64,000 nucleotides of DNA from Phaseolus vulgaris (lineage: Eukaryota; Streptophyta; Magnoliopsida; Fabales; Fabaceae), in assembly GCF_000499845.2 (NCBI RefSeq), contig NC_023756.2:36998932-37062931 (forward strand), in the 5' to 3' direction. The notes below the pieces were generated by a model. The model did no database searches and was not told the DNA's origin. It saw only the letters and a list, made by a program, of their open reading frames with translations. The translations under genes were made by a program, and so were the position numbers. This document shows, piece by piece, positions 1-11,739 of this stretch (the stretch's first letter is position 1; each line of letters opens with the position of its first letter).

Positions 1-65
1 AACAATTAATATTACATTCAAAACTCAAATCACACTTTGAGACATTTTCTTCTTCTTGCATCATA

Positions 66-70
66 ATTAC
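66..70. repeat. Target site duplication ATTAC, left of solo LTR 1
   Basis: ATTAC at 66-70 is repeated at 1036-1040. Copies 2-5 have a single ATTAC here, which is the uninterrupted target. Confidence 0.92.
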
Positions 71-1035
71 TGATCCTGCCTATTGACCAGAACGCAAGAG
101 CCTTGCCACGTCAAAGGTGTTCTTCCTCTGGATCGGCTTTGCACCACGCAAGCTTCCGTCCTTCACCTCGATTCACCTCAAGAACCTGCAAAAGACAGAG
201 TGGCGCCGCTGCGGCCGATCGCGCTCCGACGCTCAAGTCAGTGACTGAACCACCAAAATACTAAGGAAAAAACTAAGAACTTCAGGAACCGTGCAATGTT
301 CTCTCTCAGCGTACTCAAGTTCTCACAAGCGTAAAGAAGTATTCTAAACGCGCGTACCTCAGAAGTTCGTTAGAATCCCTTATATACCTATGTACTTTCT
401 CTCTCCTGACAGTTACACATCTGAACACGTGGCTCGCATCCAGCTGTACACGTGTCACCATATGGAGCATCCTCTGCTTGAGCGTCACTTCTTACTCTTC
501 AGGGTGTTCGACTAAGTTACCCATGCAGGGAGTAACTCGGTGTATAGCTGCCTTGGAGCGCGATCTCTTCTGTGTGGCGAGTACGGGTGTCATCATACAC
601 ACCTTCCTTGTGGTCTCGCCGGCCGCCATCTTGATCTGCTTCACTTGCTTCACCGTGCATGTCCGGGTAAGCTGTTCCCTGGCCTCAACCTCTGGCTAGC
701 TAGGGAATGACCATCTGACAATTTCATCCTTCGCTTCGAAAGCCTTGAACAAGCTTTCCTGATCTTTCGACGATGTCCTCCTCTCGGCGATCTCTGATCG
801 CTTTGTCGCCTGGGTTCACATCCGGCGACTACGACACAAACTTGGTGACCGCCGGTTTAGGCATGCTGGTGACCGCCGGTTTAGGCATGCTGGAGATCGA
901 GGCACGCCAACTTAACGATTGGCGACTACACGAGCCCCCCGACTTCCTTCCCTTCTGTCAACCAGGTGTCCCGTTCAACACGCCTATATTATAGCTTGCT
1001 GCCACGTCATCGCTTCCGACTACCTGGGCGGTACA
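71..1035 (-). mobile_element. Solo LTR 1, same family as the gypsy/Tat element
   Basis: A 965-bp LTR with no internal region, flanked by the 5-bp duplication ATTAC. On the plus strand it begins TGATCCTGCC and ends GGTACA, so read on the minus strand it has TG...CA ends and the same orientation as the gypsy element at 44411-56594. It aligns along its length with those LTRs but is visibly more diverged, and it has an extra 24-bp tandem duplication at 844-891. The minus-strand TATA-like motif (379-386) and two CACGTG boxes (426-431, 449-454) are retained. It most likely formed by LTR-LTR recombination after insertion. The open frames at 478-699 and 773-994 are incidental. Confidence 0.93.
844..891. 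repeat. 24-bp tandem duplication inside solo LTR 1
   Basis: Two exact adjacent 24-bp copies, 844-867 and 868-891, each containing GACCGCCGGTTTAGGCATGC. The related LTRs at 44411 and 55704 have one copy, so this duplication is private to the solo LTR or its sublineage. Confidence 0.93.
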
Positions 1036-1195
1036 ATTACTATGAAATGTAGCATTACATTGAGAAATTAACATATCACAAGTATAATTACTAATCATCA
1101 ATAAATGTTTCTCTTATTCTCCTTTAATTCATTCGATCATAGCTCACTGTCCATTCCTCTCTTGAATTGGCATTTCATCTTGAAGATAAAATACC

Positions 1196-2740
1196 TAAGT
1201 CTGGATTCCTTTCACCATATACTATTAAAACACACCTGTGTGATGTGTCGGTCGTGAGGCAATTCCACAGAGCAGCCCCAAACCTATGAACAGTGCTGAG
1301 AATGTTGTCTCTTGGGTTGTTAATGTTTAGGATCTGTCATTCAACATCCTCGTCTCGTTCTTGGCTCTTCCTAGACTCAAACCCAATTTCCAACAAAATG
1401 TTAAGTTTGCATGTTGTATGTATAATCCCCATTTACATGTTTTTTTTTTTGGAAAAAAATTGCCATTTTTTGTGTTAATAGTATTCAATATATGTATTAC
1501 TAAAAAATGCAATGTTTTGTCAACAAAATGGTTTTTAAGTTGAATAACTAAGAGAAAACACAACATTGAGAAAAGTTTTGAATCTAATTAATCAAATGCT
1601 TCTATATAAATTACCTTTTGGTATACTTCCTTGATTTGATTTTGAGATAAATCTCATCATTCTTTGAAAAATTTTATCTGCGTCTTTGTCGTCTTCATCT
1701 TTGTCCATGTTGCTGGGTATTTCTCTAAAATCTAAAAATTCCAAGATAGGTATAAATATTATTTTTGTCACTGGTTAAAATTTGATAACTTTGATGAGAA
1801 AACTCTGAATCTTCGCCTTTTATAGGGAAAAGAGATGAGTAGTTCAATGAAAGAGGATTAATATTAATTTTATTAGTAATTTTCTTTTTAAAATGATTAT
1901 TTAAATATACACTACAAGAAAATCATTAAAATAGAAATTAATTTTAGAGGTAAAAATAATTAGTTACTATATTGACTAAATTTAGAATTTAAATAATTGG
2001 TAGTTAAAACCTTGGTAGCTAATTAGATATCAATTTAGAATCTATTTAACAATAATACAAACTAATTAAGAAACCAAAATTTATTTTAGTCTCTAAAATG
2101 GTCTCTAATTTAATCATTATAGTAACTAATTAATTATTGTCTCTCTAAAATTGATTTTTATTTAATGATTTTCTTGAAGTGATATTTAAAATAAGAAAAT
2201 TAGTTAATGTTTACATTTAATTATTAAATAATGTCATTAATGTAATAAGTTAATGTAAGCATTGTAGTATTTATTCATTTAATTATTTGTGTAAAATATT
2301 AATATATGCATTAGTTGAATGTGTTATATAATTAATATTTTAAAATGTTACTAGTCAGATCTCTAAAATCTCTTTCTCTTTCTTTCTCTCCACACACAAG
2401 CATATGAACAACAATGAGGGAGATGAGTGTGGGTTTGACTATCTTATCCCCTTTCCCTAAGGTTAGGTGAGCCAAGTCACTATACTGTAGTGATTATAGT
2501 GATAAATGTCATATTTCATATTAAAATAGCAAGCGCTTGTGGATATTAATTGATAAAATAACTATAATATAACTCCTAATTTATGAATTTAAACATGTTT
2601 ACATATTTTGTGATTATAATATGAATAAGAATTATTTATTCCCAAATTCGTGTTAATTTCATTATTCTAAGGAAAAATGGAGATGAAAGGGCAAAAGGAT
2701 AATATACAAGATAAAAGTGGAAAGTTGAAACGCTCCAAAT
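1196..2740. repeat. Block A, copy 1
   Basis: First internal block of the unit, from the TAAGTCTGGATTCC boundary to its recurrence at 2743. It contains the conserved segment 1230-1500, the A-type MITE and a CT-rich tract near 2370-2390. No protein family recognised. Confidence 0.8.
1910..2181. mobile_element. CACTA-type MITE in block A, copy 1
   Basis: A 272-bp element opening CACTACAAGAAAATCATT and closing with its inverted complement (AATGATTTTCTTGAAGTG, one mismatch). It is flanked by the 3-bp duplication ATA (1907-1909, 2182-2184). The inverted similarity extends well inward, so the element can fold on itself. No transposase; non-autonomous. Confidence 0.85.
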
Positions 2741-2741
2741 A

Positions 2742-3929
2742 CCTAAGTCTGGATTCCTTTGGTATACTTCCTTGATTTGATTTTAAGATAAATCTCATCA
2801 TTCTTTGATAACTTTGATGAGAAAACTCTATGAATCTTGGTCTTTTATAGGGAAAAAAGATGAGTACTTCAATGAAAGAGGGTTAATCTTAATGTTTTTA
2901 GTAATTTTCTTTTTAAAATGATTATTTAAATATACACAAAAAGAAAATTATTCAAATAGAAACTAATTTAACAGATAAAAATGATTCGTTACTATATTGA
3001 CTAAATTAGAAATCATTTTAGAGACTAAATAAATTTTGGTTTCTAAATTAGTTTCTATTATTTTGTTACCAAATTTAGAATCTAAATAATTGGTAGTTAA
3101 AACCATGGTAGCTAATTAGATACCAATTTAGAAACTATATAACAACAATAGAAACTAATTTAGAAACCAAAAATTATTTTAGTCTCTGAAATATGGTCTC
3201 TAATTTAGTCACTATAACAACTAATTATTTTTTTGTCTAAAGTTGTTTTTTTATTTAATGGGTTTATTGTAGTGATATTTAAAATAAGAAAATTAGTTAA
3301 TGTGTACATTTAATTATTAAATAATGTCATTAATGTAATAAATTATTGTAAACATTATAGTATTTATGTGATATCATTTAATATATTAATACATATTAAT
3401 GTAACATAAATAACCCTGATTTATTTATTTATTCATTTAATTATTTGTGTAAAATATTAATATATGCATTAATTTAATGTATTATATAATTAATATTGTA
3501 AAACGTTATTAGTCACATCTCTAAAATATTTCTCTCTTTCTCTCTCTCTCCACACATAAGCATAGGAACAACAAAGAGGAAGACGAGTGTGGTTTGACTA
3601 TCTTATCCCCTTTTCCTGAGGTTAGATGGGCCAAGTCACTATACTGAAATGATTATAATTCTCAGATATGTTAAAAGAGTGATAAGTGTCATATTTATGT
3701 AATATTTCATATTAAAATAAATAACACTTGTGGATATTAATTGTTAAAATAACTAATATAACACCTAATTTATGAATTCGAACATTTTAACATATATTGT
3801 GATTATAATATGAATAAGAATGATTTATTCCCACATTCGTGTTAATTTCATTATTCTAAGGAAAAATGGAGATGAAAGGGCAAAAGGATAATATACAAGA
3901 TAAAAGTGGAAAGTTGAAACGCTCCAAAT
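2742..3929. repeat. Extra B-type block (B'), copy 1 only
   Basis: A tandem block of about 1189 bp found only in copy 1. Its left part is B-like, but its right end reads like the end of block A (GAAACGCTCCAAATACC), so it is an A/B chimera and points to out-of-register recombination. Confidence 0.85.
2935..3274. mobile_element. B-type MITE relative in block B', copy 1
   Basis: Diverged relative of the block A MITE, 340 bp. The left end has decayed to CACAAAAAGAAAATT; the right end keeps TTTATTGTAGTG. ATA flanks both sides (2932-2934 and 3275-3277), as in block A. Confidence 0.65.
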
Positions 3930-5104
3930 ACCTAAGTCTGGATTCCTTTGGTATACTTCCTTGATTTGATTTTAAGATAAATCTCATCATTCTTTGATAA
4001 CTTTGATGAGAAAACTCTATGAATCTTCGTCTTTTATAGGGAAAAAAGATGAGTACTTCAATGAAAGAGGATTAATCTTAATGTTTTTATTAATTTTCTT
4101 TTTAAAATGATTATTTAAATATACACAAGAAGAAAATTATTCAAATAGAAATTAATTTTACAGATAAAAATAATTCGTTACTATATTGACTAAATTAGAA
4201 ATCATTTTAGAGACTAAACAAATTTTGGTTTCTAAATTAGTTTCTATTTTTTTGTTACTAAATTTAGAATCTAAATAATTGGTAGTTAAAACCATGGTAG
4301 CTAATTAGATATCAATTTAGAAACTATTTAACATCAATAGAAACTAATTTAGAAACAAAAAATTATTTTAGTCTCTGAAATGGTCTTTAATTTAGTCACT
4401 ATAACATCTAATTATTTTTTAATCTAAAATTGTTTTTTTATTTAATGGGTTTATTGTAGTGATATTTAAAATAAGAAAATTAGTTAATGTATACATTTAA
4501 TTATTAAATAATGTCATTAATGTAATAAATTAATGTAAACATTATAGTATTTATGTGATATCATTTAATATATTAATACATATTAATGTAACATAAATAA
4601 CCCTAATTTATTTATTTATTCATTTAATTATTTGTGTAAAATATTAATATATGCATTAATTTAATGTATTATATAATTAATATTGTAAAACGTTATTAGT
4701 CACATCTTTAAAATATTTCTCTCTTTCTCTCTCTCCACACGTAAGCATAGGAACAACAAAGAGGGAGACGAGTGTGGGTTTGACTATCTTATCCCCTTTT
4801 CCTAAGGTTAGGTGGGCCAAGTCACTATACTGCAATGATTATAATTCTCAGATATGTTAAAAGAGTGATAAGTGTCATATTTATGTAATATTTCATATTA
4901 AAATAAATAACACTTGTGGATATTAATTGTTAAAATAACTAATATAAACCCTAATTTATGAATTTGAACATTTTAACATATATTGTGATTATAATATGAA
5001 TAAGAATGATTTATTCCCAAATTTGTGTTAGTTTCATGATTCTAGGAAAAAATGGAGATGAAAGAGCAAAAAGAGAATATACAAGATAAAAATGGAAAGT
5101 TGGA
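3930..5104. repeat. Block B (B''), copy 1
   Basis: Normal B block of copy 1, ending with the B-specific GGAATGCTCCAAATACTC. It holds a B-type MITE and a CT-rich tract near 4720-4735. Confidence 0.8.
4124..4461. mobile_element. B-type MITE relative in block B'', copy 1
   Basis: 338 bp, left end CACAAGAAGAAAATT, right end TTTATTGTAGTG, ATA on both sides. Confidence 0.65.
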
Positions 5105-5980
5105 ATGCTCCAAATACTCATCCAAACTCGCATAAGCTAGAAGCTTCCAGAAGATCTCACACAAGCGAGCCCAATCTTGCCTAGGCGAGATCACTCTAGA
5201 GACGTTGGGCCTGTTTTTGTCAAACTCGCCCAGGCAAAAAGTCACTTAGCCCAAGCCCAACTAGGTTAAACATGAGGCGTGAGGCACAACCGTAGACATC
5301 AATGTGGAGAATAGGTGATAGAAAACCCTAGAGGAGGCAACCATCAAAGAGAAACATCCTGGATCTTCTTCTCTTGCTTTCCATGCTTGTAATGGCCAAC
5401 ATGAGTGGCGAATTCTATCCTTGGGATTAGGAGTAGTTCAAACCCAGTGTATTGAGGTGATATCTAAATATAATATTATGTTCTTGATTGATGATTTGTA
5501 TTGTCATTTTGTCTCTAATGCTTGTTTATCATTATTTAAATCCTTAGATTTGTCTGAAAAGTATCTCTAAGTTTCTGACCCAAACGATAATGTTTAACAT
5601 ACGGTAGGAATATATTTGAAATGTTAATTGCTATCAACATTTAATCGTAATACTAAAGATTTTTTATAAATATGCGAGGAATCGATATAAATGAATTTTA
5701 TATGAGATCAATATCAATCAAAGGATAGAATATTACTATACTTTTCAAAATACAAAAGATTAAGAATGATGAACCCCAATCCCAATTTTCCCAAATTGAA
5801 CCAACAAACTCTTTGACTTGCTTTCTTTATAATTTTTGCAATCTTTATAACAAACTCCCAACAAACTTTATTTACTTTTCTTTTCTATTTAGTAAATCTT
5901 ATACTTCATAATTCAAATGTTCCTTGTGGGTTTGATATCCATCCTTAGGGACAAATTATTACTTCTGACGTTGTTGGGGA
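5105..5980 (+). mobile_element. Relict gypsy-like LTR with decayed primer-binding site, copy 1
   Basis: Has the wording of plant gypsy LTRs as I remember them: CTCGCC/GGCGAG-rich start, AAACCCTAGAGGAGGCAACC, then CTTGTGGGTTTGATATCC near the end. It is followed at 5966-5980 by TGACGTTGTTGGGGA, which resembles a decayed version of the TGGCGCCGTTGCCGGGGA-type primer-binding site of Athila-like elements. No internal coding region follows. The left boundary is not fixed, and the family assignment is inference. Confidence 0.4.
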
Positions 5981-6050
5981 AAAATTTAACTTTTGAGTAC
6001 AAATTCCTAAATATTGTGAATATTTTAATTGTTTTCATTTTTTTTGTTTA

Positions 6051-6479
6051 AGGTATGTAGAGTGAATTTGTGGGGAAAGTTTAATGTGATGGTTGTGAGA
6101 GGACTTTTTATTTTTTAATAGGTTTCCAATGTAAGTTTACAAATTTACCCTTTTTTAAAAAAAATACATGATTAATGAAATATGAGGTAAAGTATGTAGA
6201 ATGAATTTGTGGGAAAAGTTTAATATGATCGTTGTGAGAGGACTTTTTATTTTCTTAATAGGTTTCCAATGTAAGTTTACAAATTTACCCTTTTTAAAAA
6301 AAATACTTGAATAATGAAATATGAGGTAATGCATGTAGAATGAATTTGTGGGGAAAGTTTATTCAAGTTTGTGAGTAATGTGATGGTTGTGAGAATTTTT
6401 ATTTTTTTAAAAAAAATATTTAAAATGTAACTTTACAAATTTATACATTTTAAAAAAAATACTTGAATAATGAAATATG
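6051..6479. repeat. ~135-155-bp minisatellite, 3 units, copy 1
   Basis: Three direct repeats starting at 6051, 6185 and 6324 (steps 134, 139, 156), each opening AGGTA and containing TGAATTTGTGGGG or close variants. The third unit is the most diverged. Confidence 0.85.
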
Positions 6480-7403
6480 AGGTATTTTTTCTGTAGATTT
6501 TAGTTAATTAAAATTTTAGTCAATAATTTCTTGTTTCGTTGAATAATTATTTTTGAAAAAAATATGAGTTACTTATCATTGTTTGAAGATAAAAAGTTCT
6601 GATAAAAATAATATTTTTTGTTATAAAATGAATTCTGATAATAGAAATTGTAAAAAATGTTTAAAAAATAATTTGATATAATTGATTATTTATTTAATTA
6701 ATAAAAATATAATATTAAAATTAATTAAAAATAAAAATAAATTACTTATTTAAGTACAAAATTTGTTTAAATTAAAATATTATTAACCAAATATTTCAGT
6801 GAAAAAAATATAAATAATATGTGTTTAAATTAAAATATTATTAATCAAATATTTTAGTTAAAATATATAAATAATCTTATTAGAAAAAAAATATAAAATC
6901 AGAACCAAAATATGCTGATGCAAAAAATAAAAATGATAACAAAAATAAAAAACATTGTACAAGAAAATATAGCACAAAATCAATTATGGCATGCATAACA
7001 TAACATGTACCACAACATTGATTTTCGTAAATAAATAAGGTCAACATTGTTTATCTACAAGGGACAATCAATTATCCAAAGAAAAAACATAGATAATCGA
7101 TTATTGGGGAAAAACATTTATCCGTTGAAAAAAAAAACATAATCAATGTTGTTTTCCTCTAAAATGGCATGCATAATCTATTCTCGTGTCTTTTTGTCTA
7201 AATTTAAAATGTTTCACTGTTGTGCACAAACTTCATGGCAGAAGCTCACGCAGTTTCAACAAAATAGTTGACGGTAACAAAGTAAAATGACACAAGCTTA
7301 TGTGGTTTTCTTCCCAAATTTTCAGCAGTAGCGAGGATGGGATAAAACACTTTCGTTACATTTTCTCACTCAAATCCACACAAACCAGTAGATACAAAGA
7401 GAA

Positions 7404-7408
7404 ATCAT
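7404..7408. repeat. Target site duplication ATCAT, left of the copia element
   Basis: ATCAT at 7404-7408 matches 12594-12598. Copies 2, 3 and 4 have a single uninterrupted GAAATCATCAACGC here (for example 22127 onward). Confidence 0.95.
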
Positions 7409-7689
7409 TATTATAGTAAATGAAGATGATGAATATTCCTTGCCTGATGTGATGCTTTAATGTAGTGTACGTAAAATGTACGTAATCGTAATGAAAAAAA
7501 GATTTTGATAAACCCTACTTGTAGAGAAAACTAAATATAAAATAAACTTTTATTCACTTGTATATTAAAGAGTAAAATACATGGTGTATATATAAGAGAA
7601 AGATTAAGATCTAACTAAAATAGAAAAGGAAAGTTGGGCCAAAGAAACAAAGCCCAATAATTTACAATAGAAAATTAAATATTGTAACA
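7409..7689 (-). repeat. Copia 3' LTR
   Basis: 281-bp LTR, downstream copy in element orientation. Minus-strand ends are TGTTAC...ATAATA, that is TG...TA rather than TG...CA. The inner edge abuts the polypurine tract. Confidence 0.94.
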
Positions 7690-7698
7690 CCCCCCTCA
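7690..7698 (-). other. Polypurine tract of the copia element
   Basis: Minus-strand TGAGGGGGG lies directly before the 3' LTR start TGTTAC. It overlaps the polyprotein stop TGA at 7696-7698. Confidence 0.85.
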
Positions 7699-10425
7699 AG
7701 CTGGGGAGTAGATATTTGTCAGACCCAACTTGGATTTGAGAGTAGAGAACTGTGCGGAAGCAAGGGGTTTGGTGAATATGTCAGCAACTTGCATTGCAGA
7801 GGTAATGGGCAGCAGTTTGAGGAGACCAGAGTTAAGTTTTTCACGAACTAGGTGGCAATCAATTTCGATGTGCTTGGTTCGTTCATGAAAAACTTGATTG
7901 GAAGCTATTTGAATGGCAGATTTGTTGTCACAATACAGGGTTGCAGGCTGGGAGAGAGGAAGATGTAAATCCTGAAGGAGGTAAGACAACCATTGTAGCT
8001 CACATGTGGTGGTGGCAAGTGCTCTATACTCGGCTTCAGAGGAGCTGCGAGAGATCGTTGGCTGCTTTTTTGATTTCCATGATATTAGGGAGTCTCCTAA
8101 GTAGATGGAATACCTAGTGACAGATTTGCGTGTGGTAGGGCATGTTGCCCAGTCAGAGTCACTAAAACCACAAAGGTGAAGTGAACTAGTGTGAGAAAAA
8201 TATAGTCCTTCACCAGGGGTGCCTTTGAGGTAACGCAAAAGACGGGAGACAGCTTGCTGATGATGAGTTGTGGGTGCAGATATGAATTGGCTTAAATTGT
8301 GGACAGCGAAGGCGATGTCTGGTCGCGTGTTGGTTAAGTAAATTAGACGTCCAATGAGTCTTCTATACTGGGAAGTGGCATCAGCATCGAGAGGTGAGCC
8401 TTGGCCGGGAGAGAGACGGGAGGTGTGAGTCATAGGAGTGGCCACAGGTGCAGAGTCAAGCATGCCAGTTTCTTGAAGGAGATCAAGAGTATACTTGCGT
8501 TTACTTAAATGAAGACCAGTACTGTTGCGAGCAATTTCCAGTCCCAAAAAGTAAGTGAGATTACCTAAATTTTTTATCTTGAAGTGATGGTGAAGGGATG
8601 CAGTAATTGTATTGATTTCCTCCGTGTCATCACCAGTTAAGACCAAGTCATCAACATAAACAAGAATAACAGTGAGTTTATCATTATTATATTTAAGAAA
8701 AAGAGAGTGGTCAGCAACAGAGATAGAGTACTTATTTGATAAAAGAAAAGTAGAAAGTTTTGCGTACCATTGACGACCAGCTTGACAAAGACCATACAAA
8801 GACCGTTGAAGCTTGCAGACATACTGGGGAGAAGGAAGAGAGAGGCCAGGTGGGGGGGTCATGTATACCTCTTCATGAAGATCACCGTGAAGAAAGGCAT
8901 TATTGACATCAAGTTGTTTTAAAACCCAATTTTTGGTAGTGGCAACAGCAAGGAGAAGGCGAACGGTAGTGAGTTTAGCAACAGGTGCAAAAGTGTCTAA
9001 GAAATCAAGTCCTTCAACTTGGATGAACCCTTTGGCAACAACTCTAGCTTTGTGGCGCTCAACAGTGCCATCAGAATGATATTTGATTTTATATACCCAT
9101 TTACAACCAATAGTTTTCTTTCCTGGAGGGAGAGGGGTAAGTTGCCAAGTATTGTTAGCAGCAAGAGCTTGAAGCTCAACTTGCATGGCAGATTGCCAAG
9201 AAGCATGTTTGGAGGCTTCGGTATAGGTGCGAGGTTCAGGATGAGAATTGATAGAGGAAATAATATTTCTAAAATTAGAAGATAAGGAATTGTAAGACAA
9301 GTAATTATGAATAGGATATCTACTACTTACAGTGTTGGTTGCTGTGTGGAAATCAGCAAGATAGGCAGGTTGTCGGTGAGGACGAGTTGATCTTCTTGGA
9401 AATTGGGGTGAGGTGCTTCCTGGAGGTGCAGGAGGTGATGATGCTGGTGGAGGTGCAGTGTTGGATGCAGGAGCAGAGACATTATTTGCTGGAAGATCAA
9501 AGGATAATAAGGCTGGTGGAGGGGCAGTATTGGGTGCAGGAGTAGAGGCACACGGCTCGGCAAGAGATGCAGGAGTAGAGGCACACGGCTCGGCAGGAGG
9601 TGCAGTATCAGAAAAAAAATCAAGAGCAGAATTATATGCGTTAGAAATAGGGAGAGATAAAGTGTTGGGGTCCCTAGGCAAGCCACCATCCAATTTATAT
9701 GGAAAATGGGTTTCATGAAAGATTACATGTCTTGATATCTCTATGCGATGAAACTTTAAATTTAAGACAATATAACCTTTTGTATTTTGCGGGAAACCAA
9801 GAAAAATACCTTTGATAGATCTATCATCTAATTTCTTCCTATGTGCAGTAATAGTACTAGCATAACATAGGCAACCAAACACTTTTAAAAAAGAAATGTC
9901 ATACGGTTTTCCAAACAATTGTTCATGAGGAGTGATGTTATTAAGTAATGGAGTAGGAATAGAATTTATTAAGAAAACAGCATGATTTACAGCAAATTCC
10001 CAAAAAATAAGAGGAAGATTTGCTTGAAAAAGTAAGGCCCTGGTTACATTTAGTATGTGTTGATGTTTACGTTCCACAATGCCATTTTGTTGTGGTGTTT
10101 CAACACAAGATGTTTGATGTATAATTCCCTTTGAAGCATAAAAACTGGACATAGCAAACTCAACACCATTGTCAGTACGAATCGTTTTGATATTAGTTTG
10201 GAAATGATTTTGAACAAAAACAGTGAAGTTAATGATGTGCGAACGCACTTCAGATTTATTATGCAACAAAATAACCCAAGTATAACGCGAGTAATCATCA
10301 ACAATAGTTAAGAAATAACGAAAACCTTGCATAGAAGTTATGGAACAGGGTCCCCAAATATCAAAGTGTACAAGATCAAAAATAGCAGAGGTAGCAGTAG
10401 TACTTAAAGTTAAAGGAAGTTTTCT
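7696..10425 (-). pseudogene. Copia pol: integrase, reverse transcriptase and RNase H (downstream of an in-frame TAG)
   Basis: Encodes the integrase core, RT and RNase H, which together would copy element RNA into DNA and insert it. The frame is open from the TAG at 10426; its first Met is at 10332 (878 codons to the stop). The first integrase Asp (motif FDIWGP) lies upstream of that Met. From the Met: integrase Asp in TDNG at about residue 54 and Glu in NGIVER at 87; a Pro/Ala-rich linker at 242-310 with repeated AEPCASTPA; RT about 396-640 with catalytic YVDD at 559-562; RNase H about 720-850 with Asp in SDSDW, Glu in SSSEAEY and Asp in CDNKSA. Most catalytic residues survive. One oddity: the usually conserved Gly of the TGY motif in RNase H is Arg (VTRYS, about 740). 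Confidence 0.93.
9538..9602. repeat. Short tandem duplication encoding AEPCASTPA repeats in copia pol
   Basis: GTAGAGGCACACGGCTCGGC occurs twice, about 33 bp apart. It encodes two adjacent AEPCASTPA-like repeats in the integrase-RT linker, the least conserved part of copia polyproteins. Confidence 0.8.
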
Positions 10426-11739
10426 CTATTTTGCACGACTACAAGTGTCACATACATGATGAGTATCAATAGTAATAAAAGGGTATTGTTTACGTAAGAC
10501 ATGTAATCTTTCATGTGAAGGGTGCCCCAGTCTATAGTGCCACAGTGTTTTGTCCGTGATATTACAATTAATAAGAGGAGCAAAGTTATGTGGTTTAGAG
10601 CAACTAGAAGCAGGCAAGGTAGTGACAGGGTACAAGCCACCAATGGCTTCAACTGTACCAATCCTCTCTTGGGTGAGATTGTCCTGTATAATGCAGTGAG
10701 TTAAAGTGAAAGTTAAAGTGCATTTAAGTTGGTGTGTGAGTTTAGAAACAGATATTAAGTTTAATTGAAAATGAGGCACATATAACATATCAGACAAATA
10801 AAACTTGGCCGAAAAGTGTACTAAACCAGAATATGTGGCATAAACAGTTTGACCATTTGGGAGACTAATTAAGACAGGTTTGATTTTAGTCCAAGTAGTA
10901 AAAGCGCTCAAATTGTGGCAAACATGATCAGTGGCACCAGAATCAACAAGCCAAGATTCTTTTATAGCAGATAGTGAAGAGAAAAACTTACCCGTTGAAG
11001 ATTGCTCGGTATTGGTGATTTTGCCCGTCGAGAAGGTTCCGACTTGATTAATTTGAGCGTGAGGGACAGGATCCTCAAGGTTTTGCTGACGCAAAATGTT
11101 GGTCAGGAATTGACACTGTTGTGATGTAAGTTGAATCCCCTTTACATCCTGTTCTTTAGAAAAAGACTCAAAAGAAGAGTTAGTAGTAAACATATTGTTG
11201 GCTTGGGATGTCCTATTGATGGATTTGTAGCCAGGAGGAAACCCATGCTTTTTATAACAGGTGTCGACAGTGTGGCCAAGACGATTACAAAAAGTGCAAT
11301 TTTTTCTAGTAGAAGAAAACTTTGAGGTTTTAACATCACCAGAAGGAAAACCCACTTTTCGAAAACAAACCACTTCAGTATGACCGTATTTACCACAAAA
11401 ATTGCATGTAGTAGTGCGACTACAGTTAAGACTATGAAGACTAGGGGCAGGAACAACGGTGGATAATTGTCTCTCTTGTTGAACAACCAAGGAAATTTTT
11501 TTGGATATGGCAGGAATGGTATCCATGAGCAAAACATGAGAACAGATATTTTTATACTGATCATTTAATCCTCTTAAAAATTGCATAGCACGATCCTCAC
11601 ATTTTCTTTGATTTATAATAGAAATGACAGAACAAGAACATTTTACTGGGCCTGTGCACACAGGATTAGGTCTAAAATTCTCTAATTCGTCCCAAATAAT
11701 ACGCAATTTTGTAAAATACTCTGTGACAGACATATCCCC
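10426..11739 (-). pseudogene. Copia gag (C-terminal part), protease and GAG-pre-integrase region
   Basis: Middle portion of the polyprotein, in the same frame as pol but ending at TAG 10426-10428. Counting from the first Met at 11733 (435 codons): end of gag; two zinc knuckles of form C-x2-C-x4-H-x4-C at residues 110-123 and 146-159, which bind element RNA; retropepsin active site DSG in WLVDSGATDH at 264-266; GAG-pre-integrase region near the end with LWHYRLGHPS and the C-x2-C of CDTCSRAK. The stop falls just after AK, before the integrase core. It is a single-codon nonsense change, since the frame stays open on both sides. Confidence 0.93.

Noticed and set aside
9019..9718. Plus-strand open frames of 68-101 codons opposite copia pol
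   Set aside because: They are shadows of the minus-strand polyprotein, with composition dictated by it and no domain of their own.
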